Positions 53,036-63,076 of a DNA stretch of 64,000 nucleotides are shown piece by piece. The first letter of the stretch is position 1. The number at the start of each line of letters is the position of its first letter. A model generated the notes under the pieces. The model ran no database searches and was not told the origin of the DNA. It was given only the letters and a program-made list of their open reading frames with translations. Source of the DNA: an uncultured Bacteroidota bacterium (GTDB taxonomy: Bacteria > Bacteroidota > Bacteroidia > Flavobacteriales > Flavobacteriaceae). The stretch is from assembly GCA_902605445.1 (NCBI GenBank), contig CACLCL010000005.1:1-64000 (forward strand). The letters are read 5' to 3'. The translations under genes were made by a program, and so were the position numbers.

Positions 53036-54097
53036 ATGAAAATACACAACTTTTGCGCTGGCCCATCCATTTTACCCAAAGAGGTTTTTGAAGATGCATC
53101 TATTGCTGTCAAGGATTATAATAATTCTGGCTTGTCACTACTTGAAATATCTCACAGAAGTCATGCATTTGTAGAAATTATGGATGAAGCACGAGATTTA
53201 TCGTTAGAGTTACTTAGTCTTGATGGGCAAAATTACACATCCCTATTCTTACAAGGGGGAGCAAGTACTCAATTTTTAATGACTGCTTATAATTTTATGA
53301 AAAATGAGGCAGCATTTCTAAACACTGGAACGTGGAGTGAAAAAGCCATTAAGGAAGCTAGACTTTTTGGTAATGTTGACATACTTGGCAGCTCTAAAGA
53401 CGATAATTTTAATCATATACCCGATTATAAAATGTCAAAAGAATATGATTATTTCCACTGCACCTCAAATAATACTATTTTTGGTACCCAAATTAATAAT
53501 TTTATAAAATCAAATACACCTGTTTTTTGTGACATGAGCAGTGATATCTTTTCGAGAAAATTGGATTTTTCAAAATTTGATTTGATTTATGCAGGTGCTC
53601 AAAAAAATTTAGGACCTGCAGGTGCAACTTTGGTTATTATTAAAAATAGTCTTTTAAAAAATATAAACGAAAATACACCCTCAATGATGAACTATAAAGT
53701 TCACGCAGACAAAAGTAGTATGTTTAACACACCTCCAGTTTTTTCTGTTTATGTCTCACTGCTTAATATGAGATGGTTAAAAAAAATGGGGGGAATAACA
53801 AAAATTGAGGAAAATAATAGGAAAAAAGCCGATTTACTTTATTCAGAAATTGATATTAATCCACTTTTCAAAGGACATGCGATTGAGAAAGACAGGTCCA
53901 TTATGAACGCCACATTTACTTTGAATAATGATGATTTTAAAGAAAGTTTTGAATCGATGCTTAAAGAGGCAAATATTGTTGCTCTTTCAGGTCATAGAAG
54001 TGTTGGTGGTTACAGGGCTTCAATGTACAATGCCATGGAAATTGACAGTGTTAAATTACTTGTAGAAGTAATGAGTGAATTAGAATCCAAAATATAA
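53036..54097 (+). CDS. serC: Phosphoserine aminotransferase
   Basis: NFCAGPSILP, LFLQGGASTQF, YAGAQKNLGPAGATLVI; ATG at 53036 preferred over TTG at 52982. Confidence 0.95.
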   Translation: MKIHNFCAGPSILPKEVFEDASIAVKDYNNSGLSLLEISHRSHAFVEIMDEARDLSLELLSLDGQNYTSLFLQGGASTQFLMTAYNFMKNEAAFLNTGTWSEKAIKEARLFGNVDILGSSKDDNFNHIPDYKMSKEYDYFHCTSNNTIFGTQINNFIKSNTPVFCDMSSDIFSRKLDFSKFDLIYAGAQKNLGPAGATLVIIKNSLLKNINENTPSMMNYKVHADKSSMFNTPPVFSVYVSLLNMRWLKKMGGITKIEENNRKKADLLYSEIDINPLFKGHAIEKDRSIMNATFTLNNDDFKESFESMLKEANIVALSGHRSVGGYRASMYNAMEIDSVKLLVEVMSELESKI

Positions 54098-54100
54098 TAC

Positions 54101-55054
54101 ATGAATATATTAATCAATGATGGAATCAGTGAGGAAGGTGAAAAAAAACTTATACAATCTGGTTTTAAGACATACACTAAATCAATCAAGCAAGAAGAAA
54201 TAATCGATTTTATAAATACAAATAACATTGAGGTTGTTTTAGTTAGAAGTGCTACTAAGATCAGAAAAGATATAATTGATTCTTGCCCAAAATTAAAGAT
54301 TATTGGACGAGGTGGTGTTGGCATGGATAACATTGATGTTGATTATGCAAAAAGTAAGGGAATAAATGTGATTAATACTCCAGCAGCATCATCGATTTCA
54401 GTAGCTGAGCTAGTATTTGCACACCTTTTTAGCTCTGTTCGATATCTGCATCAATCAAATAGAGAAATGCCGTTAAATGGTGATAAAGATTTCAAAAAAT
54501 TAAAAAAAAATTACTCTGGCGGTACCGAACTAAAAGGAAAGACTCTTGGTATTGTTGGTTTTGGCAGAATTGGCAAGGAAGTTGCAAAGATTGGTATTGC
54601 GATTGGAATGGATGTAATATACTTCGATTTACACAGCAAAGAATCTGAAATTAAATTAAATTTTTTTGATGGAAGTGAAAAAGTATTTAAAATGAAAAGT
54701 ATAGATCTTTCCAAATTATTAAAAAATTCTGACTTCATTACACTACATGTACCAGCTCAAAAAAATTATATAATTTCAGCAAAGGAGTTTAATATGATGA
54801 AAAACGGTGTTGGAATCATTAATGCAGCACGCGGTGGTACCATTGACGAAAATGAGTTACTTAAAAATATCCACAATGGAAAAGTTTCTTTTGCAGCATT
54901 GGATACATTTGAAAATGAACCATTACCCAGTTTAAAAATCTTAATGAATAATAACATTTCACTTTCACCTCATATTGGTGCTGCTACAAATGAAGCTCAA
55001 AAAAGGATAGGTATAGAACTTGCTGATCAAATAATATCAATTTACAAAAGATAG
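54101..55054 (+). CDS. serA: D-3-phosphoglycerate dehydrogenase (2-hydroxyacid dehydrogenase)
   Basis: GRGGVGMDNIDVDYAKSKGI, GIVGFGRIGKEVAKI, NAARGGTIDENEL, SPHIGAATNEAQ; follows serC. Confidence 0.92.
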   Translation: MNILINDGISEEGEKKLIQSGFKTYTKSIKQEEIIDFINTNNIEVVLVRSATKIRKDIIDSCPKLKIIGRGGVGMDNIDVDYAKSKGINVINTPAASSISVAELVFAHLFSSVRYLHQSNREMPLNGDKDFKKLKKNYSGGTELKGKTLGIVGFGRIGKEVAKIGIAIGMDVIYFDLHSKESEIKLNFFDGSEKVFKMKSIDLSKLLKNSDFITLHVPAQKNYIISAKEFNMMKNGVGIINAARGGTIDENELLKNIHNGKVSFAALDTFENEPLPSLKILMNNNISLSPHIGAATNEAQKRIGIELADQIISIYKR

Positions 55055-55055
55055 T

Positions 55056-55352
55056 TTGTTTAAAAATTTTAAAAATAAGTGGGGAATAGATTCTGACTTT
55101 CAGTTATTAAAAATATTTATTGTTTTTGGAATAACTGGATCAACAGCTGCGTGGATTTCCGATCCCTTGTGTAATTACCTGGGTATAAGTGTTACAAATT
55201 TTAATATTTCTTTATATTGGTTAATAAGATTATTATTAATTACCCTAGTGTATCAAATTTTACTAATAATAATTGCATTTATTTTCGGAGAATTAAAATT
55301 TTTTAGACGTTTTGTAAATAAATTTTTACGATTAATCGGATTTAAAATTTAA
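55056..55352 (+). CDS. Small membrane protein (DUF6787-like)
   Basis: FKNKWGIDSDFQLLKIFIVFGITGSTA and TM segments; TTG start. Confidence 0.7.
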   Translation: MFKNFKNKWGIDSDFQLLKIFIVFGITGSTAAWISDPLCNYLGISVTNFNISLYWLIRLLLITLVYQILLIIIAFIFGELKFFRRFVNKFLRLIGFKI

Positions 55353-55891
55353 TTGTTTTTTAAGTTTTTTTTATACATCCCCTCAAATTTTCTAACTTTT
55401 GGTAATATTACAACCTTACAATAAGGTTGATTTTCATTGTTCTCAAAATAATCACTGTGATAATCCTCTGCCTTGTAAAAAGTATTGAATTTTAATAATT
55501 CTGTTACAATTTTACTTTGGTAACAACCTGATTTATTTAGTTCATAAATAAATTTTTCCGCTATTTTTTTTTCGTTATTATCGGAATAAAAAACAATTGA
55601 CCGATAGTGTGGTCCAACATCATTACCTTGTCTGTTAATGGTTGTAGGGTCATGAGTTTTAAAAAATATTTCAAGAAGAAAATGAAAATCAATTTTTTCT
55701 GAATTATAAATTATTTCAATTGTTTCAGCATGACCAGAATCACCTCTACAGACCTCTTCATATGTTGGATCTTTTGTTAATCCACCACTATAACCAGGGT
55801 TAACATTTAAAACATATTTTAGTCTATTAAAAATTGCCTCAGTACACCAAAAACATCCTCCGGCAAAATAAGCTTTCTTGATTGTTGACAT
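55349..55891 (-). CDS. msrA: Peptide methionine sulfoxide reductase A
   Basis: FAGGCFWCTEAIF, PGYSGG, HAETIEI. Confidence 0.96.
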   Translation of the reverse strand: MSTIKKAYFAGGCFWCTEAIFNRLKYVLNVNPGYSGGLTKDPTYEEVCRGDSGHAETIEIIYNSEKIDFHFLLEIFFKTHDPTTINRQGNDVGPHYRSIVFYSDNNEKKIAEKFIYELNKSGCYQSKIVTELLKFNTFYKAEDYHSDYFENNENQPYCKVVILPKVRKFEGMYKKNLKNN

Positions 55892-55920
55892 AAATAAATT
55901 TATTGTCTTATTTTTGATTT

Positions 55921-56580
55921 ATGATTACAGCCAAAAATATACATAAATTCTATGGAAATCAACACATTCTCAAAGGAATAAATTTAGATGTAAAAAAGGG
56001 TGAAATCGTGAGCTTAGTTGGCTCATCTGGCGCTGGGAAAACTACTCTATTACAAATCTTAGGGACTATAGACAAATTTGACAAAAATGATAAGTCCTCT
56101 TTGAAATTATGTGGTAGAGATATCTTTAAGCTTAACGATAATTCATTAGCAGATTTTAGAAATAATGAAATTGGTTTTATATTTCAATTTCATCAGTTAC
56201 TTCCAGAATTTACTCTTATTGAAAATATTTGCCTTCCTGCTTACATAAAAAAAATAAAAAAAAGTATTGCTGAAGAAAAAGCAATGGAGTTGATAAATTA
56301 TTTGAATTTAGAAAAAATAATACATAATAAACCGAATGAATTATCAGGTGGTGAAAAACAAAGAGCAGCTGTTGCAAGAGCATTGATTAATAAACCCAGC
56401 ATAATATTAGCTGATGAACCCTCAGGAAATTTAGATAGTAAATCTGCAGAAAATCTTTACAAATTATTTTTTAAACTTAGAGAAGATTTTAACTACACTT
56501 TCTTGATTGCTACTCATAACACTAATTATGCAAAAAAATCTGACAGAGTCTTTGAAATAATTGATGGTAAAATAAATTGA
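55921..56580 (+). CDS. ABC transporter ATP-binding protein (LolD-like)
   Basis: GSSGAGKTTLLQ, LSGGEKQRAAVARALI, IILADEPSGNLD. Confidence 0.93.
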   Translation: MITAKNIHKFYGNQHILKGINLDVKKGEIVSLVGSSGAGKTTLLQILGTIDKFDKNDKSSLKLCGRDIFKLNDNSLADFRNNEIGFIFQFHQLLPEFTLIENICLPAYIKKIKKSIAEEKAMELINYLNLEKIIHNKPNELSGGEKQRAAVARALINKPSIILADEPSGNLDSKSAENLYKLFFKLREDFNYTFLIATHNTNYAKKSDRVFEIIDGKIN

Positions 56581-57341
56581 ATAAGTCGGATATAAAAGAG
56601 TTTTTAGATGAGAAGGTTAAGCAATACAATAATAAAAAATTTATTGAACTAGATCCTATACAAATACCACATCTGTTTAAGAAAAAAGAAGATATCGAAA
56701 TCTCTGGGTTTTTAACCTCCACTATTTCATGGGGGAATAGAAAATCAATTATCAATAATTCAAGAAAGATGATGGATTTATTAGATAATGACCCTTATAA
56801 TTTTGTTTTGAATCATAAACAAAAAGATCTTAAATTATTAAGTAAGTACGTTCATAGAACATTTAATGGTTCTGATTTAATACAATTTATAATAAGTTTG
56901 AAAAATATTTATAAAAAGTATAACGGCATGGAATCTATTTTTGCAAAAAATATTAAGGACGATTCAATACACAATTCAATTCACTTTTTTAAAAAAAAAT
57001 TTTTTGAGGTTCTATATTCAGAGAGAGCTAAAAAACATGTTTCAGATCCGTACAAAGGATCTGCATCAAAAAGAATTAATATGTTTTTAAGATGGATGGT
57101 AAGGGATGATAATAATGGAGTAGATTTTGGTTTATGGAAATCTATTGATAAATGTTTTCTTTCGTGTCCACTTGATGTACATTCAGGAAATATTGCCAGA
57201 AAACTTGGTATGCTAAAAAGAATGCAAAATGACCACAAAGCGGTTGTTGAATTGGATACATTTCTTCGGGATTTAGATAAAAATGACCCTGTAAAATATG
57301 ATTTTGCTCTTTTTGGCATTGGTGTATTTGAAAAATTTTAA
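56577..57341 (+). CDS. TIGR02757 family protein
   Basis: HRTFNGSDLI, GSASKRINMFLRWMVRDD, PLDVHSGNIARKLGMLKR; TTG start. Confidence 0.85.
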   Translation: MNKSDIKEFLDEKVKQYNNKKFIELDPIQIPHLFKKKEDIEISGFLTSTISWGNRKSIINNSRKMMDLLDNDPYNFVLNHKQKDLKLLSKYVHRTFNGSDLIQFIISLKNIYKKYNGMESIFAKNIKDDSIHNSIHFFKKKFFEVLYSERAKKHVSDPYKGSASKRINMFLRWMVRDDNNGVDFGLWKSIDKCFLSCPLDVHSGNIARKLGMLKRMQNDHKAVVELDTFLRDLDKNDPVKYDFALFGIGVFEKF

Positions 57342-57361
57342 TTTTATATCAAAATAATTCT

Positions 57362-58861
57362 ATGAAAATGAAAAAAATATTTATCATTTTGTTTTTACCT
57401 TTTATATCCTTTTCACAATTGATAGAAATACCTGTTGATACAATGATTCATTCCTATCATGAAACAACAATCAAAGGTGAAAAAGTAAAATACATTGCTG
57501 AAGTTGGAACACAGCCTGTTTGGGATGAAAATGGAGAACCAATAGCTAGTTTATTTTACACCTATTATCAAAGAAATAGTCCAAAAAATGAAAAATTAAA
57601 AGCTTCTCATCGTCCCATCATAATTTCATTCAATGGTGGTCCAGGTTCTGGTTCTCTTTGGATGCATATTGGATACACTGGACCAAAAATTCTAAATATT
57701 GACGACGAAGGTTATCCTATCCAACCATATGGAGTTAAGGACAATCCTTTCTCAATTATAGACATTGCAGATATAGTATATGTATGTCCAGTGAATACCG
57801 GATATTCAAGAATGATAAAAAATCAAGATAATGAATACCCAAAAAGAGATAAGTTTTTTGGAATTAATGCTGATATTGAATATTTGGCAAATTGGATAAA
57901 TACATTTATTTCAAGAAAAAATAGATGGGAGTCGCCGAAGTATATTATTGGCGAAAGTTATGGAGGAACCAGAGTAATGGGACTTTCACATGAATTGCAA
58001 AATAAACATTGGATGTACCTAAATGGGGTTATTATGGTTTCACCGGCGGATTACAAACTGTTTGAGAAAGGGAATGCTGTAAATTCTGCGCTATACCTTC
58101 CCTATTATGCAGCAACATCATGGTATCACAAAATTTTATCTGAAGAACTTCAATCAAAAGATTTAATTGAGATTTTACCTGAGATTGAGACTTTTACAAT
58201 AGATAAATTAGTACCTGCTATTGCAAAGGGAGGGTTTATTTCTGAAGAAGAAAAAAACAATATTGCTGAGAAGTATGCATATTATTCTGGCTTATCAGAG
58301 GATTTTATATTGAATAATAATTTAGACGTACCTAATAATTTTTTCTGGAAGGAGGTTTTAAGAAAGAAAAAAGGTCTAAATGTTGGAAGGCTGGATTCAA
58401 GATACCTAGGCTTAGATAAAAAAATAGCAGGATCTAGTCCAGATTCAAGCATAGAATTAGATTCATGGAATCACTCCTTTACTCCAGCAATTAATTATTA
58501 TTTAAGAAATGAGTTAGGTTTTAAAACTGACTTAAGGTATAATGTTTTTGGGGATGTTCATCCATGGGACAGGTCTAATGATAACACAAGAGAAAATCTA
58601 AGAATGGCTATGGCACAAAACCCATTTCTAAAAGTATTTATACAATCAGGATATTATGATGGTGCAACAAACTATTTTCAAGCTAAATATACTATGTGGC
58701 AAATAGATCCAAGTGGTAGAATGAAGGACAGATTTTATTATGAAGCTTACAGAAGTGGGCACATGATGTATTTAAGGAAAGAAGATTTAGAAAAATCAAA
58801 TGATGATTTAAGAGAATTTATTGAAAGTTCTTTGACGAACGGGGTACCTGCAAAATATTAA
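57362..58861 (+). CDS. S10 family serine carboxypeptidase-like peptidase
   Basis: Signal peptide, SFNGGPGSGSLWMH, IIGESYGGTR, SGHMMYL. Confidence 0.93.
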   Translation: MKMKKIFIILFLPFISFSQLIEIPVDTMIHSYHETTIKGEKVKYIAEVGTQPVWDENGEPIASLFYTYYQRNSPKNEKLKASHRPIIISFNGGPGSGSLWMHIGYTGPKILNIDDEGYPIQPYGVKDNPFSIIDIADIVYVCPVNTGYSRMIKNQDNEYPKRDKFFGINADIEYLANWINTFISRKNRWESPKYIIGESYGGTRVMGLSHELQNKHWMYLNGVIMVSPADYKLFEKGNAVNSALYLPYYAATSWYHKILSEELQSKDLIEILPEIETFTIDKLVPAIAKGGFISEEEKNNIAEKYAYYSGLSEDFILNNNLDVPNNFFWKEVLRKKKGLNVGRLDSRYLGLDKKIAGSSPDSSIELDSWNHSFTPAINYYLRNELGFKTDLRYNVFGDVHPWDRSNDNTRENLRMAMAQNPFLKVFIQSGYYDGATNYFQAKYTMWQIDPSGRMKDRFYYEAYRSGHMMYLRKEDLEKSNDDLREFIESSLTNGVPAKY

Positions 58862-58883
58862 AATTTAAAGACAAAATTTTTAG

Positions 58884-58891
58884 TATTTTTG
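58884..58891 (+). promoter_or_regulatory. Bacteroidota -7-type promoter element (TATTTTTG)
   Basis: TAnnTTTG 14 nt upstream of the downstream ATG, within an inverted repeat. Confidence 0.5.
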
Positions 58892-58905
58892 TCTAAATTC
58901 TGGCA

Positions 58906-60162
58906 ATGAATTTATTAATAAAATCTGCAACAATAATTGATAAAAACAGTGAATTTCACAATCAAATAGTTGATATTTTAATAGAAAAAGGTATTATATT
59001 AAACATAGGATCTGACCTAAAAAATTCAAAAAACTTTAAAGAAATTAAATTTAACAACCTTCATGTTTCATGTGGATGGTTTGATTATTTGGTAAGCGCT
59101 GGAGAGCCAGGTTTTGAAGAGAGAGATTCCATAAAAAACACTATAAATGTTGCTCTTAAATCGGGTTTTACTTCAATTGGAATACAACCTAATTGTTTTC
59201 CAATAACAGATAAAAAAAGTGAGATTGAGTTTATAAAAGCAAGATCAAAGGATTCAGCTATTAATGTTTATCCTTTTGGTGCATTATCAAAAAACTCTGA
59301 AGGTAAAGAAATGGCAGAATTAAATGAAATGAGAAGTGCTGGTGCATTGGGTTTTGGTGATTATAAAAGGTCAATTGAAAATCCAAACCTTTTAAAACTT
59401 TCACTCCTATATTCAAAAACTCTAAAATATCCTATACTTTCCTTCCCCGATAATAAAAGTTTATCTAAAGATGGGGTAATGAATGAAAATAAAATTAGCA
59501 CGTATTTAGGTTTAAGGGGTATTCCACCAATCTCTGAAGAAACACAAATTGCTAGGGATATTGCAATTCTTAAATATACAGGTGGAAATTTACATATACC
59601 AACAATTTCTACTGCTGAATCTGTGAAATTGATAAGAAAAGCAAAAAAAGATAAACTTAATATTTCATGTAGTACAACAATACATAATATTTTTTTTGAC
59701 GACCAAAATCTTGAGCAATTTGATACAAATTTTAAAGTACTTCCACCATTAAGAACAAAACATGATATTATTGAACTAATAGATGGCTTAAAAGATGGGA
59801 CAATTGATATGGTTACAAGTGATCATAATCCAATTAATTTAGAACTTAAAAATATAGAATTTGACAATGCTAACTTTGGAACAATTGGGCTTGAAAGTTT
59901 TTTCGGTGCTTTAAATTCAATTTTTTCATTAAAAAAATCAATTTCAATTCTAACAATTGGTAAAAAAATATTTGGGATTAAACAAAATAGATTAAAAATT
60001 GGTGAATATGCTGATTTAACATTATTTAATCCTCAAGGAAAATATATATTTAGTCATGATAATATACATTCAAAATCAAAAAATTCAATTTTTATAAATC
60101 AAAAACTTACGGGAAAAGTTTATGGGACATTTGTTAATGGAAAATTGACATTAAATGACTAA
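58906..60162 (+). CDS. Dihydroorotase-like protein (amidohydrolase fold, metal ligands apparently replaced)
   Basis: EPGFEERDSI, GFTSIGIQPNC, ISTAESV, TSDHNPI align to dihydroorotase but the HxHxR motif reads LVSAG. Confidence 0.85.
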   Translation: MNLLIKSATIIDKNSEFHNQIVDILIEKGIILNIGSDLKNSKNFKEIKFNNLHVSCGWFDYLVSAGEPGFEERDSIKNTINVALKSGFTSIGIQPNCFPITDKKSEIEFIKARSKDSAINVYPFGALSKNSEGKEMAELNEMRSAGALGFGDYKRSIENPNLLKLSLLYSKTLKYPILSFPDNKSLSKDGVMNENKISTYLGLRGIPPISEETQIARDIAILKYTGGNLHIPTISTAESVKLIRKAKKDKLNISCSTTIHNIFFDDQNLEQFDTNFKVLPPLRTKHDIIELIDGLKDGTIDMVTSDHNPINLELKNIEFDNANFGTIGLESFFGALNSIFSLKKSISILTIGKKIFGIKQNRLKIGEYADLTLFNPQGKYIFSHDNIHSKSKNSIFINQKLTGKVYGTFVNGKLTLND

Positions 60163-60805
60163 TTCCGGATTTGAATATTTATTTAGAAATAGTTTAAGAA
60201 CTGACAATGAAAAGAAGGTTATTATTATGCTTCACGGATACGGCAGCAATGAATATGATTTATTTTCTCTTTCTGAAAATATAAATTCTAATTACTTAAT
60301 TATTTCCATTAGAGCATGCATAGAAATGGGTAGAGAATCATACTGTTGGTGGCCATTAAGTATTGATAATCAAATGAAATTAGTTATGGATGTTAATCAG
60401 GCAAAATCTTCAATTAAAAGTTTAAACAATTTTATTATGAATGAATTAGCTAATAAATTTAAGTTTTCATCAAATGAAATATACTTATTAGGTTTTAGTC
60501 AAGGATGTATGATTTCATATGCTCTTTCAATAAATTACCCCAAAAACTATAAAAAAGTGATCGGTATGAGTGGTAAAATATCATTTGATATTACTGAATT
60601 AAATAAAGATTATGATTATAGTTCTCATAATCTGATTATTTCACATGGAAAACATGATGAAATAATTCCAATTAAGGAAGGGAAAAAAGCTTCAGATTGG
60701 TTTTTAGAAAATAAAATTCGTAATAAATTCATTGAAACAAATTCCGCTCATGGAATTTCAATTGACGATTTCAAAATATTAAGTCATTGGATTGATGAAA
60801 ATTAA
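60155..60805 (+). CDS. Alpha/beta hydrolase (phospholipase/carboxylesterase family)
   Basis: MLHGYGSNEYD, GFSQGCMISYAL, AHGIS. Confidence 0.9.
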   Translation: MTNSGFEYLFRNSLRTDNEKKVIIMLHGYGSNEYDLFSLSENINSNYLIISIRACIEMGRESYCWWPLSIDNQMKLVMDVNQAKSSIKSLNNFIMNELANKFKFSSNEIYLLGFSQGCMISYALSINYPKNYKKVIGMSGKISFDITELNKDYDYSSHNLIISHGKHDEIIPIKEGKKASDWFLENKIRNKFIETNSAHGISIDDFKILSHWIDEN

Positions 60806-61566
60806 GTTGACTTAATTTGGAGACCATCATAAGCTAAAAAGACATTATTTGGCAAACTTCCTTGTACATCATCATGAAACCCCAACTTGTGACTCACATG
60901 AGTTAAATATGCTCTTTTAGGTTTAATTTTTCTTATTAATTCTAGAGCATTTTTCAAATTGTAATGTGAATAATGTTCTTCAATTCTTAGAGAATTTATT
61001 ACTAACACATCCAATCCAAAAAGTTTTTTAAATTCAGATTCAGGAACATATTTGACATCTGTATAATATGCAATTTTACCGATTCTAAAACCATTAATGT
61101 TTAGATTACCATGTTTTGCGTTTAAGACAATAATTTCGTTTTCAAAAATATTTAATTTATCATTAATTTCATTGATTAAAAGGTTTGGGGAGCCTGGAAT
61201 TTTTTCTTTTTTATTAAATATATAGTTAAACCTGTACTTTAGGGATTCTATTACCCTTTTGTTTGCATAAATTGGTATATCACCATGTAAAAAATAAAGA
61301 GGACGAACATCATCCAGCCCAGAAACATGATCATTATGTTCATGAGTAAATAAAATTGCATCAATTTTAGTACAGTTATTATTTAACATTTGAATTCTAA
61401 AGTCTGGACCACAGTCAATTAGTATATTTTTACCATTAATACTTATCAAAGCAGAAGTTCTTAATCTCTTATCCTTTGGATTAGTGCTAAGACAAACTGG
61501 ATGTTTACTACCAATTACAGGAATCCCCTGAGAAGTACCTGTACCAAGAAATGTTAATTTTATCAT
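60802..61566 (-). CDS. MBL-fold metallo-hydrolase
   Basis: LGTGTSQGIPVIG, THEHNDHVSGLDDVRPL, TDVKYV, THVSHKLGFH. Confidence 0.92.
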   Translation of the reverse strand: MIKLTFLGTGTSQGIPVIGSKHPVCLSTNPKDKRLRTSALISINGKNILIDCGPDFRIQMLNNNCTKIDAILFTHEHNDHVSGLDDVRPLYFLHGDIPIYANKRVIESLKYRFNYIFNKKEKIPGSPNLLINEINDKLNIFENEIIVLNAKHGNLNINGFRIGKIAYYTDVKYVPESEFKKLFGLDVLVINSLRIEEHYSHYNLKNALELIRKIKPKRAYLTHVSHKLGFHDDVQGSLPNNVFLAYDGLQIKST

Positions 61567-61644
61567 ATTTATCTCAATAAAATTACACTATTTTTTTAAC
61601 TACTAACACTTATTTAATACATTTGTATTGCTTAAATTCAGTCA

Positions 61645-63075
61645 ATGAATAGTCCATCTAAATACTACAATTCTCCTCTTGAATCTGTGCCCAGTACAAA
61701 ACAAAAAGCATTGAGAATTAACTTAGAAGAAAATATTTATGGAACTTTTGCTGAAATAGGTGCAGGCCAAGAAACTGTAAGGCAATTTTTTAGAGTTGGT
61801 GGAGCTTCAGGAACAATCGCAAAAGCTATGTCAGCATACGATAAAAGCTTTAGTGATGATATTTATGGAATTGAAGATAACCAGAGGTATGTTACTGAAA
61901 ATAGACTCAGGAAAATGTTAAAACATGAAACAGACCTAATTGAAAAAAGGATAAACAGAAAAAATAACTTAAAAAAAATGTTTTTTTGTTATGCCAACAC
62001 AGTGGCCACTGTTGATTTTGCAAAAAAATACAATGGTCATGGCTGGGTTGGGATAAGATTTCAAATTGATACAAACGAAAATTACAATGAAATTATAATC
62101 CATGCAAGATTTAAAGAAAATACTGCAAGACAACAGCAAGAAACGCTTGGTGTACTTGGCACCAATTTGATTTACAGTGCCTTTTTTCATTACAATACGC
62201 CAAAAAAAATTATCAAATACTTATACGACAACCTAGAAAAAGATCAGATTGAAATTGATACTGTTAATCTTACCGGACCGGTTTTTAAAAATGTTGATAA
62301 TAGGATTTTAAGTCTTGAGTTAGTTAAAAATGGAATGACCGAAGCTATTATGTTTGGTCCAGATGGAAATAATTTATTACCAGCTGCAGTTCTTTATAAA
62401 AAAAATATTCTTGCACTGAGAGGTAGATTCAGGCCCGTTACTAAAGTTAATGAAGATATGTATAAGAACTCTCTAAATATGTTTTTAAACGAGAGACACG
62501 TTGATAAAAAAGAAACCATTGTAATTTTTGAAATTACTTTAGCCGATCTGACATCTGAAGGTGAAATTGATGAAAATGATTTTATTGATAGAGCAAAATT
62601 ATTGAGTTCATTAGGGGAAACAGTTCTAATTTCAAATTATAAAGAATATTACAGACTTTCAGAATACTTCTCATTGTATACAAAGAAAAAAATAGGAATT
62701 TGTATGGGTGTAACAAATCTTGTAAATATTTTTGATCCTAAATATTATATTCACTTGAGTGGAGGGATTTTAGAGGCTTTTGGTAAACTGTTCTTCAAAA
62801 GCCTTAAAATTTATCTATATCCTCAGCTTGATGATAATGATAATTTAGTTAACAGTGACAATTTAAAGGTACATCCAAGAATGAAAGAACTTTATAAATT
62901 TTTTAAGTTTAATGGAAAAATTGTTGATGTTACGAATTTTAATAAAAATTATTTAAAAATCTTTTCACACGAGGTGCTTAAAAAAATTAGAAATAAAGAT
63001 TCTTCATGGGAAAAAATGCTTCCAAAGCAAGTTTCAAAAGAAATAAAAAAACTTAAACTTTTTGGATATAAATAG
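61645..63075 (+). CDS. Conserved Bacteroidota protein of unknown function
   Basis: NPLESVPSTKQKALRINLEENIYGTFAEIGAGQETVR-like N-terminus, no recognisable enzyme domain; TACATTTG promoter-like element at 61618-61625. Confidence 0.85.
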   Translation: MNSPSKYYNSPLESVPSTKQKALRINLEENIYGTFAEIGAGQETVRQFFRVGGASGTIAKAMSAYDKSFSDDIYGIEDNQRYVTENRLRKMLKHETDLIEKRINRKNNLKKMFFCYANTVATVDFAKKYNGHGWVGIRFQIDTNENYNEIIIHARFKENTARQQQETLGVLGTNLIYSAFFHYNTPKKIIKYLYDNLEKDQIEIDTVNLTGPVFKNVDNRILSLELVKNGMTEAIMFGPDGNNLLPAAVLYKKNILALRGRFRPVTKVNEDMYKNSLNMFLNERHVDKKETIVIFEITLADLTSEGEIDENDFIDRAKLLSSLGETVLISNYKEYYRLSEYFSLYTKKKIGICMGVTNLVNIFDPKYYIHLSGGILEAFGKLFFKSLKIYLYPQLDDNDNLVNSDNLKVHPRMKELYKFFKFNGKIVDVTNFNKNYLKIFSHEVLKKIRNKDSSWEKMLPKQVSKEIKKLKLFGYK

Positions 63076-63076
63076 A

